DNA of 64,000 bases from assembly GCA_013151645.1 (NCBI GenBank), contig JAADHU010000028.1, forward strand, positions 1-64,000, given 5' to 3'. The DNA is from Gammaproteobacteria bacterium (lineage in GTDB: Bacteria; Pseudomonadota; Gammaproteobacteria; Steroidobacterales; Woeseiaceae). The notes under the pieces are model-generated. The model had not been told where the DNA came from. It saw only the letters and a program-made list of their open reading frames with translations, and did no database searches. The position numbers and the translations under genes are program-made. Position 1 is the stretch's first letter, and each line of letters opens with the position of its first letter. Below are positions 8,476 through 17,347 of this stretch, piece after piece.

Positions 8476-9390
8476 CTAGGGCTTGGTCCGTTCGAACGGT
8501 ACGGGCTCGCCGTTTTCATAGGCATATTGGCGGTGCAGCTTCTGCATGCGATGTGTCAATTCGCCCGTGTCGCCATTGCCAATGGTTCGTCCATCCGCCT
8601 CGAGAACGGGTGTCAATTCCCCCATTGTTCCGGTTGTAAAAACCTCGTCCGCCGTATACAACTCGGTGAGCGACAGATTTTTCTCACACGCGGAGATACT
8701 GTTATCAACAGCAATATCGAGAATCATCTGTCGAGTCAGTCCTGGCAGACAGGCGTCGGCAAAAGGGGTAAAAAGACGGCCGTCACGAACAATGAAAATG
8801 TTGGTGTCATTCGTTTCCGAAACGAAACCGTTGACGTCAAGCATGATGGCGCTATCGACTTGCGCGACGTTCGCTTCGATCGTTGCGAGAATGTTGTTTA
8901 ACAGGTTGTTGTGATGGATTTTCGAATCGAGACATTGTGGTGTGTTGCGTCGGGTCGATGCCGTGATTACACGAATGCCGCTATCTGAGTAAACGGGCGG
9001 TTTCCACTCGGCCAGCACAATGAGGCTGCAGCCACTGCGGTTCAGTTTCGGGTTCATGCCGGAGGTAATTTTCTCGCCACGCGTCAACGTCAGGCGAATA
9101 TGGGCGCCATCCCACATACCGTTCGCTTCAAGGGTGCGAAACAAGGCGCCGCGAATCTCATCGGCCGAAGGCACCGCGGCAAACGCCAGTGTCTTTGCTG
9201 AATCCTGTAACCGCGCCATATGACCGCTCAAAGCGGCAATGCGCCCATTGTAGACGCGCAGTCCTTCCCAGACGGCATCGCCACCCTGTACGACACTGTC
9301 AAACACCGAAATTTTCGCATCGTTACGTGCCAGGAGTTGCCCGTTGACGTAGACGACAATGTCAGAATTTCGAGGATCCGGTTCTTGCAC
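8476..9390 (-). CDS. Class IV PLP aminotransferase (branched-chain/D-amino acid type)
   Basis: Fold-type IV transaminase of 304 residues. The PLP lysine is in LDSKIHHNNLLNNIL, and SETNDTNIFIV and TTGTMGELTPV are the phosphate and substrate-loop motifs. It starts VVYVNGQLLARNDAKISVFD and fits branched-chain aminotransferase or D-amino acid transaminase relatives; the true substrate cannot be read from sequence. It lies directly downstream of a sulfotransferase-like gene on the same strand with an 11-base gap, so the two are probably co-transcribed. That pairing suggests it acts with the neighbour rather than being housekeeping IlvE. Confidence 0.85.
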   Translation of the reverse strand: MQEPDPRNSDIVVYVNGQLLARNDAKISVFDSVVQGGDAVWEGLRVYNGRIAALSGHMARLQDSAKTLAFAAVPSADEIRGALFRTLEANGMWDGAHIRLTLTRGEKITSGMNPKLNRSGCSLIVLAEWKPPVYSDSGIRVITASTRRNTPQCLDSKIHHNNLLNNILATIEANVAQVDSAIMLDVNGFVSETNDTNIFIVRDGRLFTPFADACLPGLTRQMILDIAVDNSISACEKNLSLTELYTADEVFTTGTMGELTPVLEADGRTIGNGDTGELTHRMQKLHRQYAYENGEPVPFERTKP

Positions 9391-9401
9391 AGTAATCTCC
9401 G

Positions 9402-10121
9402 CTACGCGCGTAGCGCGTGGTTAAAGAGTAAATCGTAGTAGGGCTGGCATTCGTCCAGCAATTTGTGGAGGGTTTGCGGGCACGGGGACTTGGGTTTATA
9501 CGGCGCAAAGCCGGTGCTCTTGTGCACGGCGTGATACCAGTATTTTTCCCAGACGCCGTCTTCCTTTCGCCGACCGGCAGGCCAGGACAACATTGCCTTG
9601 TCGAAGCGAATGTCGAGGTGCTGGCAAAGTTCGGCCAGGATGCCCGCCGGGTCTGACAACAATTCCCGAGAGTCGATAATCGCGGGCTGCTGCCCTCTTG
9701 CCACAAGGTCAAGGTACAGCTGCCACTGGGTGGCCAGTCCGGTATCGGCCAGACCTGCGTGCGGTAATTGTATGGTCAGAGATTGCAGCATTTCCCCGGG
9801 GTTACGGATCAACAGAATGTTCTCGGTCCGATCCATAAATCCCGTATCGATATCCACCAGGTGATGTGCCATCTGCTTCAGGAAAAGGACCGTTTCAGGG
9901 TCTGCGGGACGGTCCTCCAGCAGCGCAGCCATCACCGCCTCACCGTCGCAATTCATGCTCTCCATGGTCTCATCCCGACCGGGATGTACCGCGTCGCTGA
10001 CGCGCAGGAAATGTCCGTACAACGGTTCGTCGATTACTTGCGTGTCGGCACGCTGCGCGAAGCTGTACATGAGCGCCGTGGATACGTTTCGCGGGCCGGA
10101 CCATAAGCAAATTGTTTTCAC
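9402..10121 (-). CDS. Sulfotransferase-like P-loop protein paired with the aminotransferase
   Basis: A 239-residue protein of the sulfotransferase-like P-loop fold. The N-terminal CLWSGPRNVSTALMYSFAQR is the nucleotide/PAPS-type loop, followed by VIDEPLYGHFL and ILLIRNPGEMLQS, which match the 3'-phosphate-binding strand region. The start is a GTG nine bases after AGGA; longer in-frame starts give an N-terminus unlike the fold. It precedes the aminotransferase gene, probably as the first gene of a two-gene operon. As established knowledge from memory, some plant proteins fuse a domain of this type to a class IV aminotransferase. No substrate is proposed. Confidence 0.75.
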   Translation of the reverse strand: MKTICLWSGPRNVSTALMYSFAQRADTQVIDEPLYGHFLRVSDAVHPGRDETMESMNCDGEAVMAALLEDRPADPETVLFLKQMAHHLVDIDTGFMDRTENILLIRNPGEMLQSLTIQLPHAGLADTGLATQWQLYLDLVARGQQPAIIDSRELLSDPAGILAELCQHLDIRFDKAMLSWPAGRRKEDGVWEKYWYHAVHKSTGFAPYKPKSPCPQTLHKLLDECQPYYDLLFNHALRA

Positions 10122-10337
10122 GCCCTGTTTTCCTGTCGGTACATAACACTCCTGGAAGGGTCGCATTGTACTGAAACTGCCAACGATGCGTGAAAATCGG
10201 CCCCGCAGTGGTGGCGGATTGTGCTGCAGGTCACAAATCGTTGTCCGGATGCTGAGAATCAGGGTCGATTTAACTAAACTGCAGTTGCTTATTGAGTTTT
10301 GTTTCCCGGTATCGACCACCCCTGTCAGGAGTCAGCG

Positions 10338-10928
10338 TTGTTTAAGTCTTTTACCTTTGGATTGATACTTGGCCTGATCGCTGCTGCCGGCCTGCTTTAC
10401 GTCGTCCCCGTTGTCGACCAGGTGCGTGAGCGCTCGATCGTTTCGGTCAAGGCGAACGGTGGCAACCGCGAAACCCTGCACGTGAACCTGCCGATCGACC
10501 GCATTCTCGCCGGTCGGGCAGACCTGCAGACGCCACTGCCGCCGGGGCTCGAATGGCCGGACGACGCACTTCTCTCCGGAACGCAAATCGAACTCTTTAA
10601 AATCAGAAATGCGAATGAAAAAGTAATCGGCGTCGCAAGCCGTATCGTCGGCGGCGGCGAGCAGCCGTTCATTGAATGGGCTATACACATGCCGGCGCGT
10701 GGCACTTCGTACTTTGTGCTGGCAGACGCCGCGAACGAATCAGGCGAGCGTACCGGCAACCTGCGAACCGGCACGCGGGAATTTTCCTCGTTGAGCGGCG
10801 TGGTTGCCGAGCGCTATATCGCGGAGGACACAACAACGAGCGACGGCGTTAGTGGCAGACTGGAGCTGACGACGTCTCTTGTCGCTCAAGCCGAAAAGGT
10901 TGCGCCTGCAGAAGGAGACGAGTTGTGA
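10338..10928 (+). CDS. Membrane-anchored protein of unknown function
   Basis: A 196-residue protein with one N-terminal membrane helix (about residues 3-25: FTFGLILGLIAAAGLLYVV) and an exported or periplasmic remainder containing HVNLPIDRILAGR and PPGLEWPDDALLSG. No cysteine cluster or catalytic motif is seen. The start is TTG, seven bases after AGGAG; the longer ATG at 10299 gives a non-signal extension. Its stop overlaps the GTG start of the next gene by four bases, so the pair is translationally coupled. No family is recognised. Confidence 0.75.
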   Translation: MFKSFTFGLILGLIAAAGLLYVVPVVDQVRERSIVSVKANGGNRETLHVNLPIDRILAGRADLQTPLPPGLEWPDDALLSGTQIELFKIRNANEKVIGVASRIVGGGEQPFIEWAIHMPARGTSYFVLADAANESGERTGNLRTGTREFSSLSGVVAERYIAEDTTTSDGVSGRLELTTSLVAQAEKVAPAEGDEL

Positions 10929-11629
10929 AATACGGACTCTCGCTGCTGCTTGGTATCGTGACTGGTGCGGTAATTTTTTGCTTGTTGTTGTACTTCAATC
11001 CGTTTGCCGGCGGACAAGCGATATCACCGCTGGCCATTACAGACAGCCGTCTGCTGAGCCTGACTTTTTCGTCAGTGCCCGACGAAACCCTGATCCTGAC
11101 CAACGATGGCGAATCGGTTCCGGCGCCATACCCGGCAAAGGTGTTGCAACTGTGGGAGCCGACTATTGCTCATACCAGCGCAATGGTCGTTATGCTGGCA
11201 AACAGTCGTGGTGAGCCGGCCGGGGTCGGTATCAAGATCTGGTCGGAGTCCGAAACAACCGATATCCTCAACGCGGCGCTCATGGTTGACAGCGTCTGGC
11301 ACGTTATTCTGCCGGGCAAGGGCACGTTTCTGGTGGATCAGCAGGAAAACTACTGGTCATATATGCGTGAGGTGGTGATTCCGGCACACCGAAGTTCCGG
11401 CGACAACTGGCGGGGCACCTGGAACGGCGTCATGACAGTTGGGCCGAACGCACTGGGAACTGCGCGCGTGACGGGTGGCAGCGGTGATTTTGCGGGGATC
11501 GCAACCGAGGCCGTCGAATCACGATTAGCCAGCGCCTTCTCAGTCGCTAAAGGACCGGTTGCCATGCGTGGCAGTCTGACGATCATGTTGCCGGATGAAG
11601 CGGTTGACGACGAAGTGGAGTCGGAATAA
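10925..11629 (+). CDS. Second membrane-anchored protein of unknown function
   Basis: A 234-residue protein with an N-terminal membrane helix (LSLLLGIVTGAVIFCLLLYF) and a large extracytoplasmic part containing WSESETTDILNAALMVDSVW and GNALGTARVTGGSGDFAG-like beta-rich text (read here as ALGTARVTGGSGDFAGI). It ends in an acidic tail (DEAVDDEVESE). It begins with GTG inside the stop of the upstream gene and has the same overall topology, so the two probably act together at the inner membrane. It converges on the flavoprotein gene with a six-base gap. The function is unknown. Confidence 0.75.
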   Translation: MKYGLSLLLGIVTGAVIFCLLLYFNPFAGGQAISPLAITDSRLLSLTFSSVPDETLILTNDGESVPAPYPAKVLQLWEPTIAHTSAMVVMLANSRGEPAGVGIKIWSESETTDILNAALMVDSVWHVILPGKGTFLVDQQENYWSYMREVVIPAHRSSGDNWRGTWNGVMTVGPNALGTARVTGGSGDFAGIATEAVESRLASAFSVAKGPVAMRGSLTIMLPDEAVDDEVESE

Positions 11630-11635
11630 CGCGCG

Positions 11636-12853
11636 CTAGCAGGCCATGTCCTTTAGCGCCGTTGCCGTATTCGCCAATACATCCGGGTCGATGATGGCTT
11701 TGTTGGCGATGAGTGTCTTGGCCTGCACAAAGTCACGCGGATTGTTGACTGCATCCACGGCAATCAGGATGCGTTCGCGCAGATACAGGCAGGCGAAGGA
11801 TCGGCTGGCCATGTCACCGCGAATAACCACCTGGTCGTAGCCGGTCGACAGCCCCGCAATCTGTAGCTTGAGATCGTACTGATCGGACCAGAACCAGGGA
11901 ATCTGCGCGTAATGCCTGTCAATGCCGCAAATGTTACTGGCCGCCGTTTTCGCCTGCTCCAACGCATTATGAACCGACTCCAGGCGCAGGTTTGCGCCGA
12001 GCAGGGCGTTCGGATGAAAGGTGCAGTCGCCGATCGCGTAAATCGCCGGATCCGACGTTCGACAATGGTCATCGACGACGATGCCATTGTTCACGGCGAG
12101 GCCGGTCGTCGTTGCGAGTTCCGTGTTCGGAATCACGCCAATGCCGATCAATACAAGGTCGGTTTCGATTCGTTCGCCGTTTACAAGCTCAACAGAAGTA
12201 ACGCGGCCGTCGCCACAAAAACGGCTGATGCTGGTATTGAGCATCAATTCGACACCGTTTTGCCGATGCGTCGCATCATAGAACGCCGAAATTTCAGGCG
12301 AAACGACACGACTCATCACCCGATCGAGCATTTCGATAACGGTAACGCGAGCGCCGAGCTTCGACGCAACTGCAGCGACTTCAAGGCCGATATAACCGGC
12401 GCCAACGATGGTTAGTTTGCATCCGTCATGCAATTGGGAGCGAAGTTCGTCGACGTCGGAAATGGTGCGCAAATAGCAGACGCCCTCGAGGGAGGCGCCG
12501 GGCAGATCGACCCGACGGGGTTCTGCACCGAGCGCCAGTACCAGGGTGTCATACGGCAATACTTTCCCTGTGTCGGTCACGACCGTCTTTGCATCACGAT
12601 CAATCGTCTTAGCGCGCGTGCCAAGCAGCATGTCGACGTTCGCGTCCGCATAAAAATTTTCCGGTTTGACGTAGAGTCGCTCGGCCGATAACTCTCCGGC
12701 GAGAAACTTCTTTGACAACGGCGGTCGCTGGTAGGGGTGCCAGGGCTCCTCGCCAATCAGAGTGATGTTGCCGGAAAAATTCATTTGTTTCAGTGAAGCG
12801 ACGGCCTGCCCGGCGGCATGGCCGGCCCCCACGATTACAACGTTATCGGTCAT
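11636..12853 (-). CDS. FAD/NAD(P)-dependent ferredoxin reductase-type oxidoreductase
   Basis: Cytosolic flavoprotein of 405 residues in the rubredoxin/putidaredoxin/BphA4 reductase group, which passes electrons from NAD(P)H to a small iron-sulfur protein or to oxygenases. It has the FAD dinucleotide fold VVIVGAGHAAGQAVASL at the N-terminus, PYQRPPLSKKFLAGE, the NAD fold LTIVGAGYIGLEVAAVASKL at about residue 148, and the FAD-closing motif IYAIGDCTFHPN. The C-terminal reductase domain contains PWFWSDQYDLKLQIAGL. It lies 20 bases downstream of an SDR gene on the same strand. No ferredoxin or oxygenase gene is adjacent, so its partner is unknown. Confidence 0.9.
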   Translation of the reverse strand: MTDNVVIVGAGHAAGQAVASLKQMNFSGNITLIGEEPWHPYQRPPLSKKFLAGELSAERLYVKPENFYADANVDMLLGTRAKTIDRDAKTVVTDTGKVLPYDTLVLALGAEPRRVDLPGASLEGVCYLRTISDVDELRSQLHDGCKLTIVGAGYIGLEVAAVASKLGARVTVIEMLDRVMSRVVSPEISAFYDATHRQNGVELMLNTSISRFCGDGRVTSVELVNGERIETDLVLIGIGVIPNTELATTTGLAVNNGIVVDDHCRTSDPAIYAIGDCTFHPNALLGANLRLESVHNALEQAKTAASNICGIDRHYAQIPWFWSDQYDLKLQIAGLSTGYDQVVIRGDMASRSFACLYLRERILIAVDAVNNPRDFVQAKTLIANKAIIDPDVLANTATALKDMAC

Positions 12854-12873
12854 TCAGAGTCCTGCCTGTAAAA

Positions 12874-13644
12874 TTACATGGCACTAATGCCACCATCGAT
12901 CCTGATCTCGGTGCCAGTCACAAACTTCGATTCGTCGGAGGCAAGATAGAGGACTGCATACGCGACGTCGTCGGGGACGCCGATGCGACCAATCGGAATT
13001 TGTCGTCCGAGTTTTTCGCGAACCTTGTCCGTGTCACCGTCAACGGCAAGCCCGTCGAGAATCGGTGTGTCGATAAACACGGGGTGTACGGAATTGCTGC
13101 GAATGCCGTTACCGGCCCGGGCGCAATGCAGGGCCACGGACTTGCTGAGATGTCGAACCGCTGCCTTGGCCGAGTTGTAGGAGGCCATATTGTGGCCCGC
13201 AATAATTCCCGAGATCGACGAAATGTTGACGATGGAACCAGCGCCACTTTTCTCCATCAATGGAATGCCGTACTTGCAACCGAGAAACACGCTGTCGAGG
13301 TCGACCGCATGGACTTTCTTCCATGCATCGAACGATTCTTCGACGACGTTGCCGACAGAACCAATGCCTGCATTGTGAACGAGGATATTCAGTCCGCCAA
13401 AATGGTCTTCAACAGCGGCAATAGCCTCCTGCCAGCCCGATTCGTCACTGACATCGTGGCTAAGGGCGGCCGCTCTGCCGGGGGTTTCGGCATTGATCAG
13501 CTTCGCTTGCTGTTGTACACCTTCGGCATTGATATCCGTCAGCAATACGCGTGCCCCCTCGCGTGCCAGCATCATTGCAATGGCCGCACCCAGTCCCTGC
13601 GCGGCACCGGTTACCAGTGCCACCTTATTTTCTACTCGTCCCAT
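12874..13644 (-). CDS. Short-chain dehydrogenase/reductase
   Basis: Classical SDR of 256 residues. The N-terminal Rossmann motif is ALVTGAAQGLGAAIA, followed by ILVHNAGIG, the catalytic Ser in IVNISSISG and the YNSAK pair of Tyr and Lys; the C-terminus is GTEIRIDGGISAM. The Asp after the second strand (LLTDIN) suggests NAD rather than NADP. The ATG was chosen because the Rossmann strand starts five residues later; a further 106 in-frame residues upstream cross a hairpin and have no family match. It is probably co-transcribed with the flavoprotein gene. The substrate (alcohol, steroid or similar) is not readable. Confidence 0.9.
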   Translation of the reverse strand: MGRVENKVALVTGAAQGLGAAIAMMLAREGARVLLTDINAEGVQQQAKLINAETPGRAAALSHDVSDESGWQEAIAAVEDHFGGLNILVHNAGIGSVGNVVEESFDAWKKVHAVDLDSVFLGCKYGIPLMEKSGAGSIVNISSISGIIAGHNMASYNSAKAAVRHLSKSVALHCARAGNGIRSNSVHPVFIDTPILDGLAVDGDTDKVREKLGRQIPIGRIGVPDDVAYAVLYLASDESKFVTGTEIRIDGGISAM

Positions 13645-13668
13645 TTGGATTCTCGTATCGGTACTGTC

Positions 13669-13723
13669 AGCGGGTATTCTACGTGGCTGTTGCCTGCGGT
13701 GACAGCCACGCAGAATACCCGCT
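13669..13723. repeat. Long hairpin upstream of the SDR gene
   Basis: Two 22-base arms match with one mismatch around an 11-base loop: 13669-13690 (starting AGCGGGTATTCT) and 13702-13723. The hairpin lies 25 bases upstream of the SDR start, in the gap to the divergent quinone reductase gene. It lacks a T-tract, so an operator, a 5'-leader structure or a REP-type element are all possible. Confidence 0.75.
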
Positions 13724-13837
13724 GCCGGATGCGCTTCGCCCGACGGTCTCGCGCCTTGCTCAAAAACATCAACATTCCTTAATTTCTCCCGACCAGCTTG
13801 GTATCCTTCGAGCCCGCTCGAACAACCGGAAGAAGAC

Positions 13838-14815
13838 ATGAAAACACACGCGATTCGCATACATGAATACGGTGGCCCTGAGGTCCTGCAGTACGGCGAA
13901 GTAGAGCTGGCGGATCCGGCACCCGGCGAGGCACGCATTCGCCATACGGCAATCGGGCTCAATTTTATCGATACGTACCACCGGACCGGGCTTTACCCGG
14001 TGCCATTGCCGACCGGGCTTGGCAGCGAGGCGGCGGGTATCGTCGATGCCGTGGCAACGGACGTTACGGACGTCAAAGTGGGCGACCGGGTCGTGTATAC
14101 CGGCCGGCCCGCCGATGCGTATTCAGAATATCGCAATTTCGCGGCGAGCCAGCTGGTACCGATTCCCGACGGCATTTCAGACGAGGAAGCGGCCGCGGTA
14201 CTTCTCAAGGGGCTGACGGCCTGGTACCTGCTGCGGCGCAGCTACAAAGTACAGCCGGGCGATCCGATCCTGTTGCATGCTGCAGCCGGCGGCGTGGGAT
14301 CGCTCGCCAGCCAATGGGCGAATCACCTCGGCGCGACCGTAATCGGCGTGGTGAGCACGGCCGACAAAGCGGCGCTGGCTCGCGCACAGGGCTGTCACCA
14401 CATCATCATGACCGACAACGATGACGTCGCGGCGGCGGTTCGAGAGCTGACCGGCGGCGAGGGGGTTGCGGCCGTCTACGATTCCATCGGTCGGGATACC
14501 TTCATCAGTTCGCTGGATGCATTGCGGCCGCACGGTGTGATGGTGACATTCGGCAACGCTTCCGGACCGGTCGATGCGTTCGCTCCGGCAGAACTGGCGA
14601 AACGACACTCTCTTTATGTCACCCGACCGATCCTCTTCGATTTCATTGATACTCGCGAGCGCTTGCTGGAGGCGACCGCGGAGCTTTTCGATGTCGTCGG
14701 CAAAGGTATTGTGAAGATCAACGTCAACCAGCGTTATACGCTGAAGGATGCGGCACAGGCGCATCGGGATCTTGAAGCGCGCAAGACGACGGGCTCGACC
14801 GTGCTGGTGCCCTGA
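13838..14815 (+). CDS. qorA: Quinone oxidoreductase (zeta-crystallin family MDR)
   Basis: Zinc-independent medium-chain reductase of 325 residues that reduces quinones with NADPH. Visible motifs: GLNFIDTYHRTGLYP near residue 40, GSEAAGIV, the linker GLTAWYLLRRS, the nucleotide fold ILLHAAAGGVGSLASQWA, and a C-terminal LKDAAQAHRDLEARKTTGST typical of E. coli Qor (327 residues). No structural or catalytic zinc cysteines are present. The ATG start follows AGAAG. It diverges from the SDR gene and converges on the permease gene, separated by a hairpin. Confidence 0.93.
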   Translation: MKTHAIRIHEYGGPEVLQYGEVELADPAPGEARIRHTAIGLNFIDTYHRTGLYPVPLPTGLGSEAAGIVDAVATDVTDVKVGDRVVYTGRPADAYSEYRNFAASQLVPIPDGISDEEAAAVLLKGLTAWYLLRRSYKVQPGDPILLHAAAGGVGSLASQWANHLGATVIGVVSTADKAALARAQGCHHIIMTDNDDVAAAVRELTGGEGVAAVYDSIGRDTFISSLDALRPHGVMVTFGNASGPVDAFAPAELAKRHSLYVTRPILFDFIDTRERLLEATAELFDVVGKGIVKINVNQRYTLKDAAQAHRDLEARKTTGSTVLVP

Positions 14816-14847
14816 GTCTCTTTTTCTTCGTGATTGCGTGAATCGTC

Positions 14848-14882
14848 ATACCGGGTCGTGGCCTTTGGACATGACCCGGTAT
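14848..14882. terminator. Bidirectional terminator-like hairpin
   Basis: ATACCGGGTC and GACCCGGTAT form a perfect ten-base-pair stem with a 15-base loop between the convergent quinone reductase and permease genes; its right arm just touches the permease stop codon. A T-rich run precedes it on the plus strand, but no clear T-tract follows on either side. Confidence 0.55.
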
Positions 14883-17245
14883 CAGGTAACCGGCACCAAC
14901 GGCCAAAAAATCGGCAAAACCACCATCACCACGACGAACACAATGATCGTCAACGGTACGCCCATCTTGAGGTAGTCGACGAAACGATAGCCACCCGGTC
15001 CCATGATAAGGATATTGGCCGGATGGGAGATCGGGCTGGTAAAACTGGCCGATGCAGCCATCGCAATTGCCATCATGGCGGTTTGCGGTTCAAAGCCCAT
15101 TTCGCCCATCGCTGACATGACGATGGGCGACATCAGCACGACCAGTGCCGCGGTCGGAATGATCATCGTGGCCATGGCCGTGAGTACGTACAAGCCCATG
15201 ATCACAGCCCAAGGCCCCGAGTCGCCCAGCGCATCCATAACATTGGCGGCCAGGTACTGAGCCGCTCCGGTGTCCTGCATCGCGGTGCCGAGCGGCAGCA
15301 TTCCGGCGATCAGAAAAATCGCCCGCCAGTCGATGGCGCGATACGCCTGTTCCATGTTGAGACAGCCGGTCAGCACCATGATGCTGCCGCCGACGACGGC
15401 GGCCACGGAAATAGGTGCGTACCCGGCCATCACACTGGCCACCACGCCGAACATGATGGCCGCTGCCAACGGGGCACGGCGTGTATCCGGTGGCTTTTGC
15501 CCAAGCGGTGTCAACACCAGGAAATCCGAGTCTTCCCCAAGTAGTGCCAGCTTGTCGCGTGGACCAATCATGAGGAGGGCATCACCCACTTGCAGGCGCT
15601 CGTTCGCGAGTTCCGTGCCAACGGTTTCTCCCTCGCGCCAGATACCGGCAAGCTCGATGCCGTAGCGCTCGCGAAAATTAAGCTCGCCGACGGTCTTGCC
15701 GGCCAGTGAGCTGCGCGGATCGAGGGTCGCATCCATCAGAGTCAGGCGCTCGGATTGGAGCGAGCCCATATTGGAGCCAATCCCGGTTTCGACTTCGAGT
15801 TCCTGCAATCCGCGTAAGACGTCGATGTCCTCCGCCTGCCCCTCGATGAGCAACAGATCGCCACCTTCAAGCACTTCGTCGCCGCGCGGGACGATGGTTA
15901 GTATGCCGTCGCGGAAAATGGCTGCGACGCGAAAATCGAAGACATCCGCGAGCCGGCTCTTTGTCAGGGTTGCGCCCGACAGCTCGCTGTCGCTGGGTAG
16001 TCGGACGGCGAACATACGTTCTGCGACGTCATACTTCTCACTCAATTCATCGTCAGATAACTGTCGAACCGAGTCGAAATCCGGAAATTTGTCAAGTGTC
16101 GCGATCGATGCGATTTCGCCTTTTACAAGAATGCGATCGCCGGCACGCAGAGGTACGTAGGCGAGGTTCGTCAGGCGGTAGTTGCCCCGTCTGAATATGC
16201 CGATAACGCTGACATTGAAGCGGCTGCGAAAGCCGGCCAGGCGGATGAGTTCCGATACCAGCGGCGAGCCCTGGTCAATGGTAACTTCCGCGTAGGCGAC
16301 TTTTCCGGCCACCATTGATTTGAGTACCGGCGCCTCTCGCTCGATGATTAGATCACTCCATCGCTGCAGCTCCCTGAACTGATCGACTCGACCCTGGACG
16401 AGGAGACTGTCACCTGCGCGCAGCACCGTCTGGCGACCCGGGAGTGCCTCGCTTCGACCGAATCGAACCAGCGCCAGGATGATGAGGCCGGTCGAGGCGC
16501 CAATCCGGCTGGCGGCGAGCGTCTTGCCAACCAGCAACGAATTTACCGGGACCCGCACGATGAATGTTTGTTCCTGCAGCTTGTAATGTGAACGCAGCCG
16601 ACGCTGACTGCGATGACGCAAGCGCGTGGTACGGGTCCTGGGCAGCAGAAAACGGCCGATAAAGGCAACAAACAAGATGCCGATGCCCAATATCGCACCG
16701 CCGATGGGTGCAAAATCGAACAAACCGAACGGCGCATAACCGTTTTGCGTGAGTGCTTCGGACACCAGCAGGTTCGGTGGCGTGCCGATTAGCGTTGTCA
16801 ATCCGCCGAGCAAGGTTGCGTAGGCTAGCGGCATGAGCAGGCGCGATGCCGGAATTCGCGTGCGGCGGGCCACATCGACCACGACCGGGAGCATCAATGC
16901 CGCGACGCCGATGTTGTTCATGAAGGCCGACAAAATGGCCGCCGTTAACATGATGACGATGATCATCACGATTTCGCGGCGGCCTGCTATGCGTATGACC
17001 TGTTGGCCAATGACGTTTGCAATACCGGTGCGCGTCAGGCCTTCGCTAAGAATGAACATGGCCCAGACAGTGATAACAGCGCCGTTGCTGAATCCCGCGA
17101 ATGCCTCGTTGGAATCAACCAGGCCGGTTACCGCCAGCGTGCCGAGAACAAGAAGTGCCACCAGGTCCATGCGTATGATCTCGCTGATGAACAGAATCAG
17201 CGAGACGGCCAGAATGCCGAGAACCAGTGCTATCTCAAATGTCAT
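14882..17245 (-). CDS. SLC13-family permease with four RCK_C (TrkA-C) modules
   Basis: Inner-membrane transporter of 787 residues in the divalent anion:sodium symporter (DASS/CitT) superfamily. About five N-terminal helices (residues 3-185) include the signature MNNIGVAALMLPVVV and GTPPNLLVSEAL. Then comes a soluble cytosolic region (about 200-560) in which four beta-rich RCK_C-like modules can be made out, each ending in a phrase like RAGDSLLVQG, RAGDRILVKG, EGGDLLLIEG or QVGDALLMIG. The C-terminal membrane half holds PTAALVVLMSPI and SFTSPISHPANILIMGPG. The start is the ATG before FEIALVLG; a GTG 15 codons upstream is unlikely. The substrate could be sulfate, a dicarboxylate or another anion. 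Confidence 0.88.
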   Translation of the reverse strand: MTFEIALVLGILAVSLILFISEIIRMDLVALLVLGTLAVTGLVDSNEAFAGFSNGAVITVWAMFILSEGLTRTGIANVIGQQVIRIAGRREIVMIIVIMLTAAILSAFMNNIGVAALMLPVVVDVARRTRIPASRLLMPLAYATLLGGLTTLIGTPPNLLVSEALTQNGYAPFGLFDFAPIGGAILGIGILFVAFIGRFLLPRTRTTRLRHRSQRRLRSHYKLQEQTFIVRVPVNSLLVGKTLAASRIGASTGLIILALVRFGRSEALPGRQTVLRAGDSLLVQGRVDQFRELQRWSDLIIEREAPVLKSMVAGKVAYAEVTIDQGSPLVSELIRLAGFRSRFNVSVIGIFRRGNYRLTNLAYVPLRAGDRILVKGEIASIATLDKFPDFDSVRQLSDDELSEKYDVAERMFAVRLPSDSELSGATLTKSRLADVFDFRVAAIFRDGILTIVPRGDEVLEGGDLLLIEGQAEDIDVLRGLQELEVETGIGSNMGSLQSERLTLMDATLDPRSSLAGKTVGELNFRERYGIELAGIWREGETVGTELANERLQVGDALLMIGPRDKLALLGEDSDFLVLTPLGQKPPDTRRAPLAAAIMFGVVASVMAGYAPISVAAVVGGSIMVLTGCLNMEQAYRAIDWRAIFLIAGMLPLGTAMQDTGAAQYLAANVMDALGDSGPWAVIMGLYVLTAMATMIIPTAALVVLMSPIVMSAMGEMGFEPQTAMMAIAMAASASFTSPISHPANILIMGPGGYRFVDYLKMGVPLTIIVFVVVMVVLPIFWPLVPVT

Positions 17246-17347
17246 GGACGAGCGATTGCCTACCTGTATCCTTGTGCTGCCATACCCCACGTCAGTAGCC
17301 CTGGGAAGTCACCGGGCACCCAGGTTCGCCTATCCGGAACATTCAGC

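Noticed and set aside
17003-17347. Longer N-terminus of the alpha/beta hydrolase
   Set aside because: The 115 extra residues are antisense to the permease N-terminus and do not resemble a hydrolase or a signal peptide.
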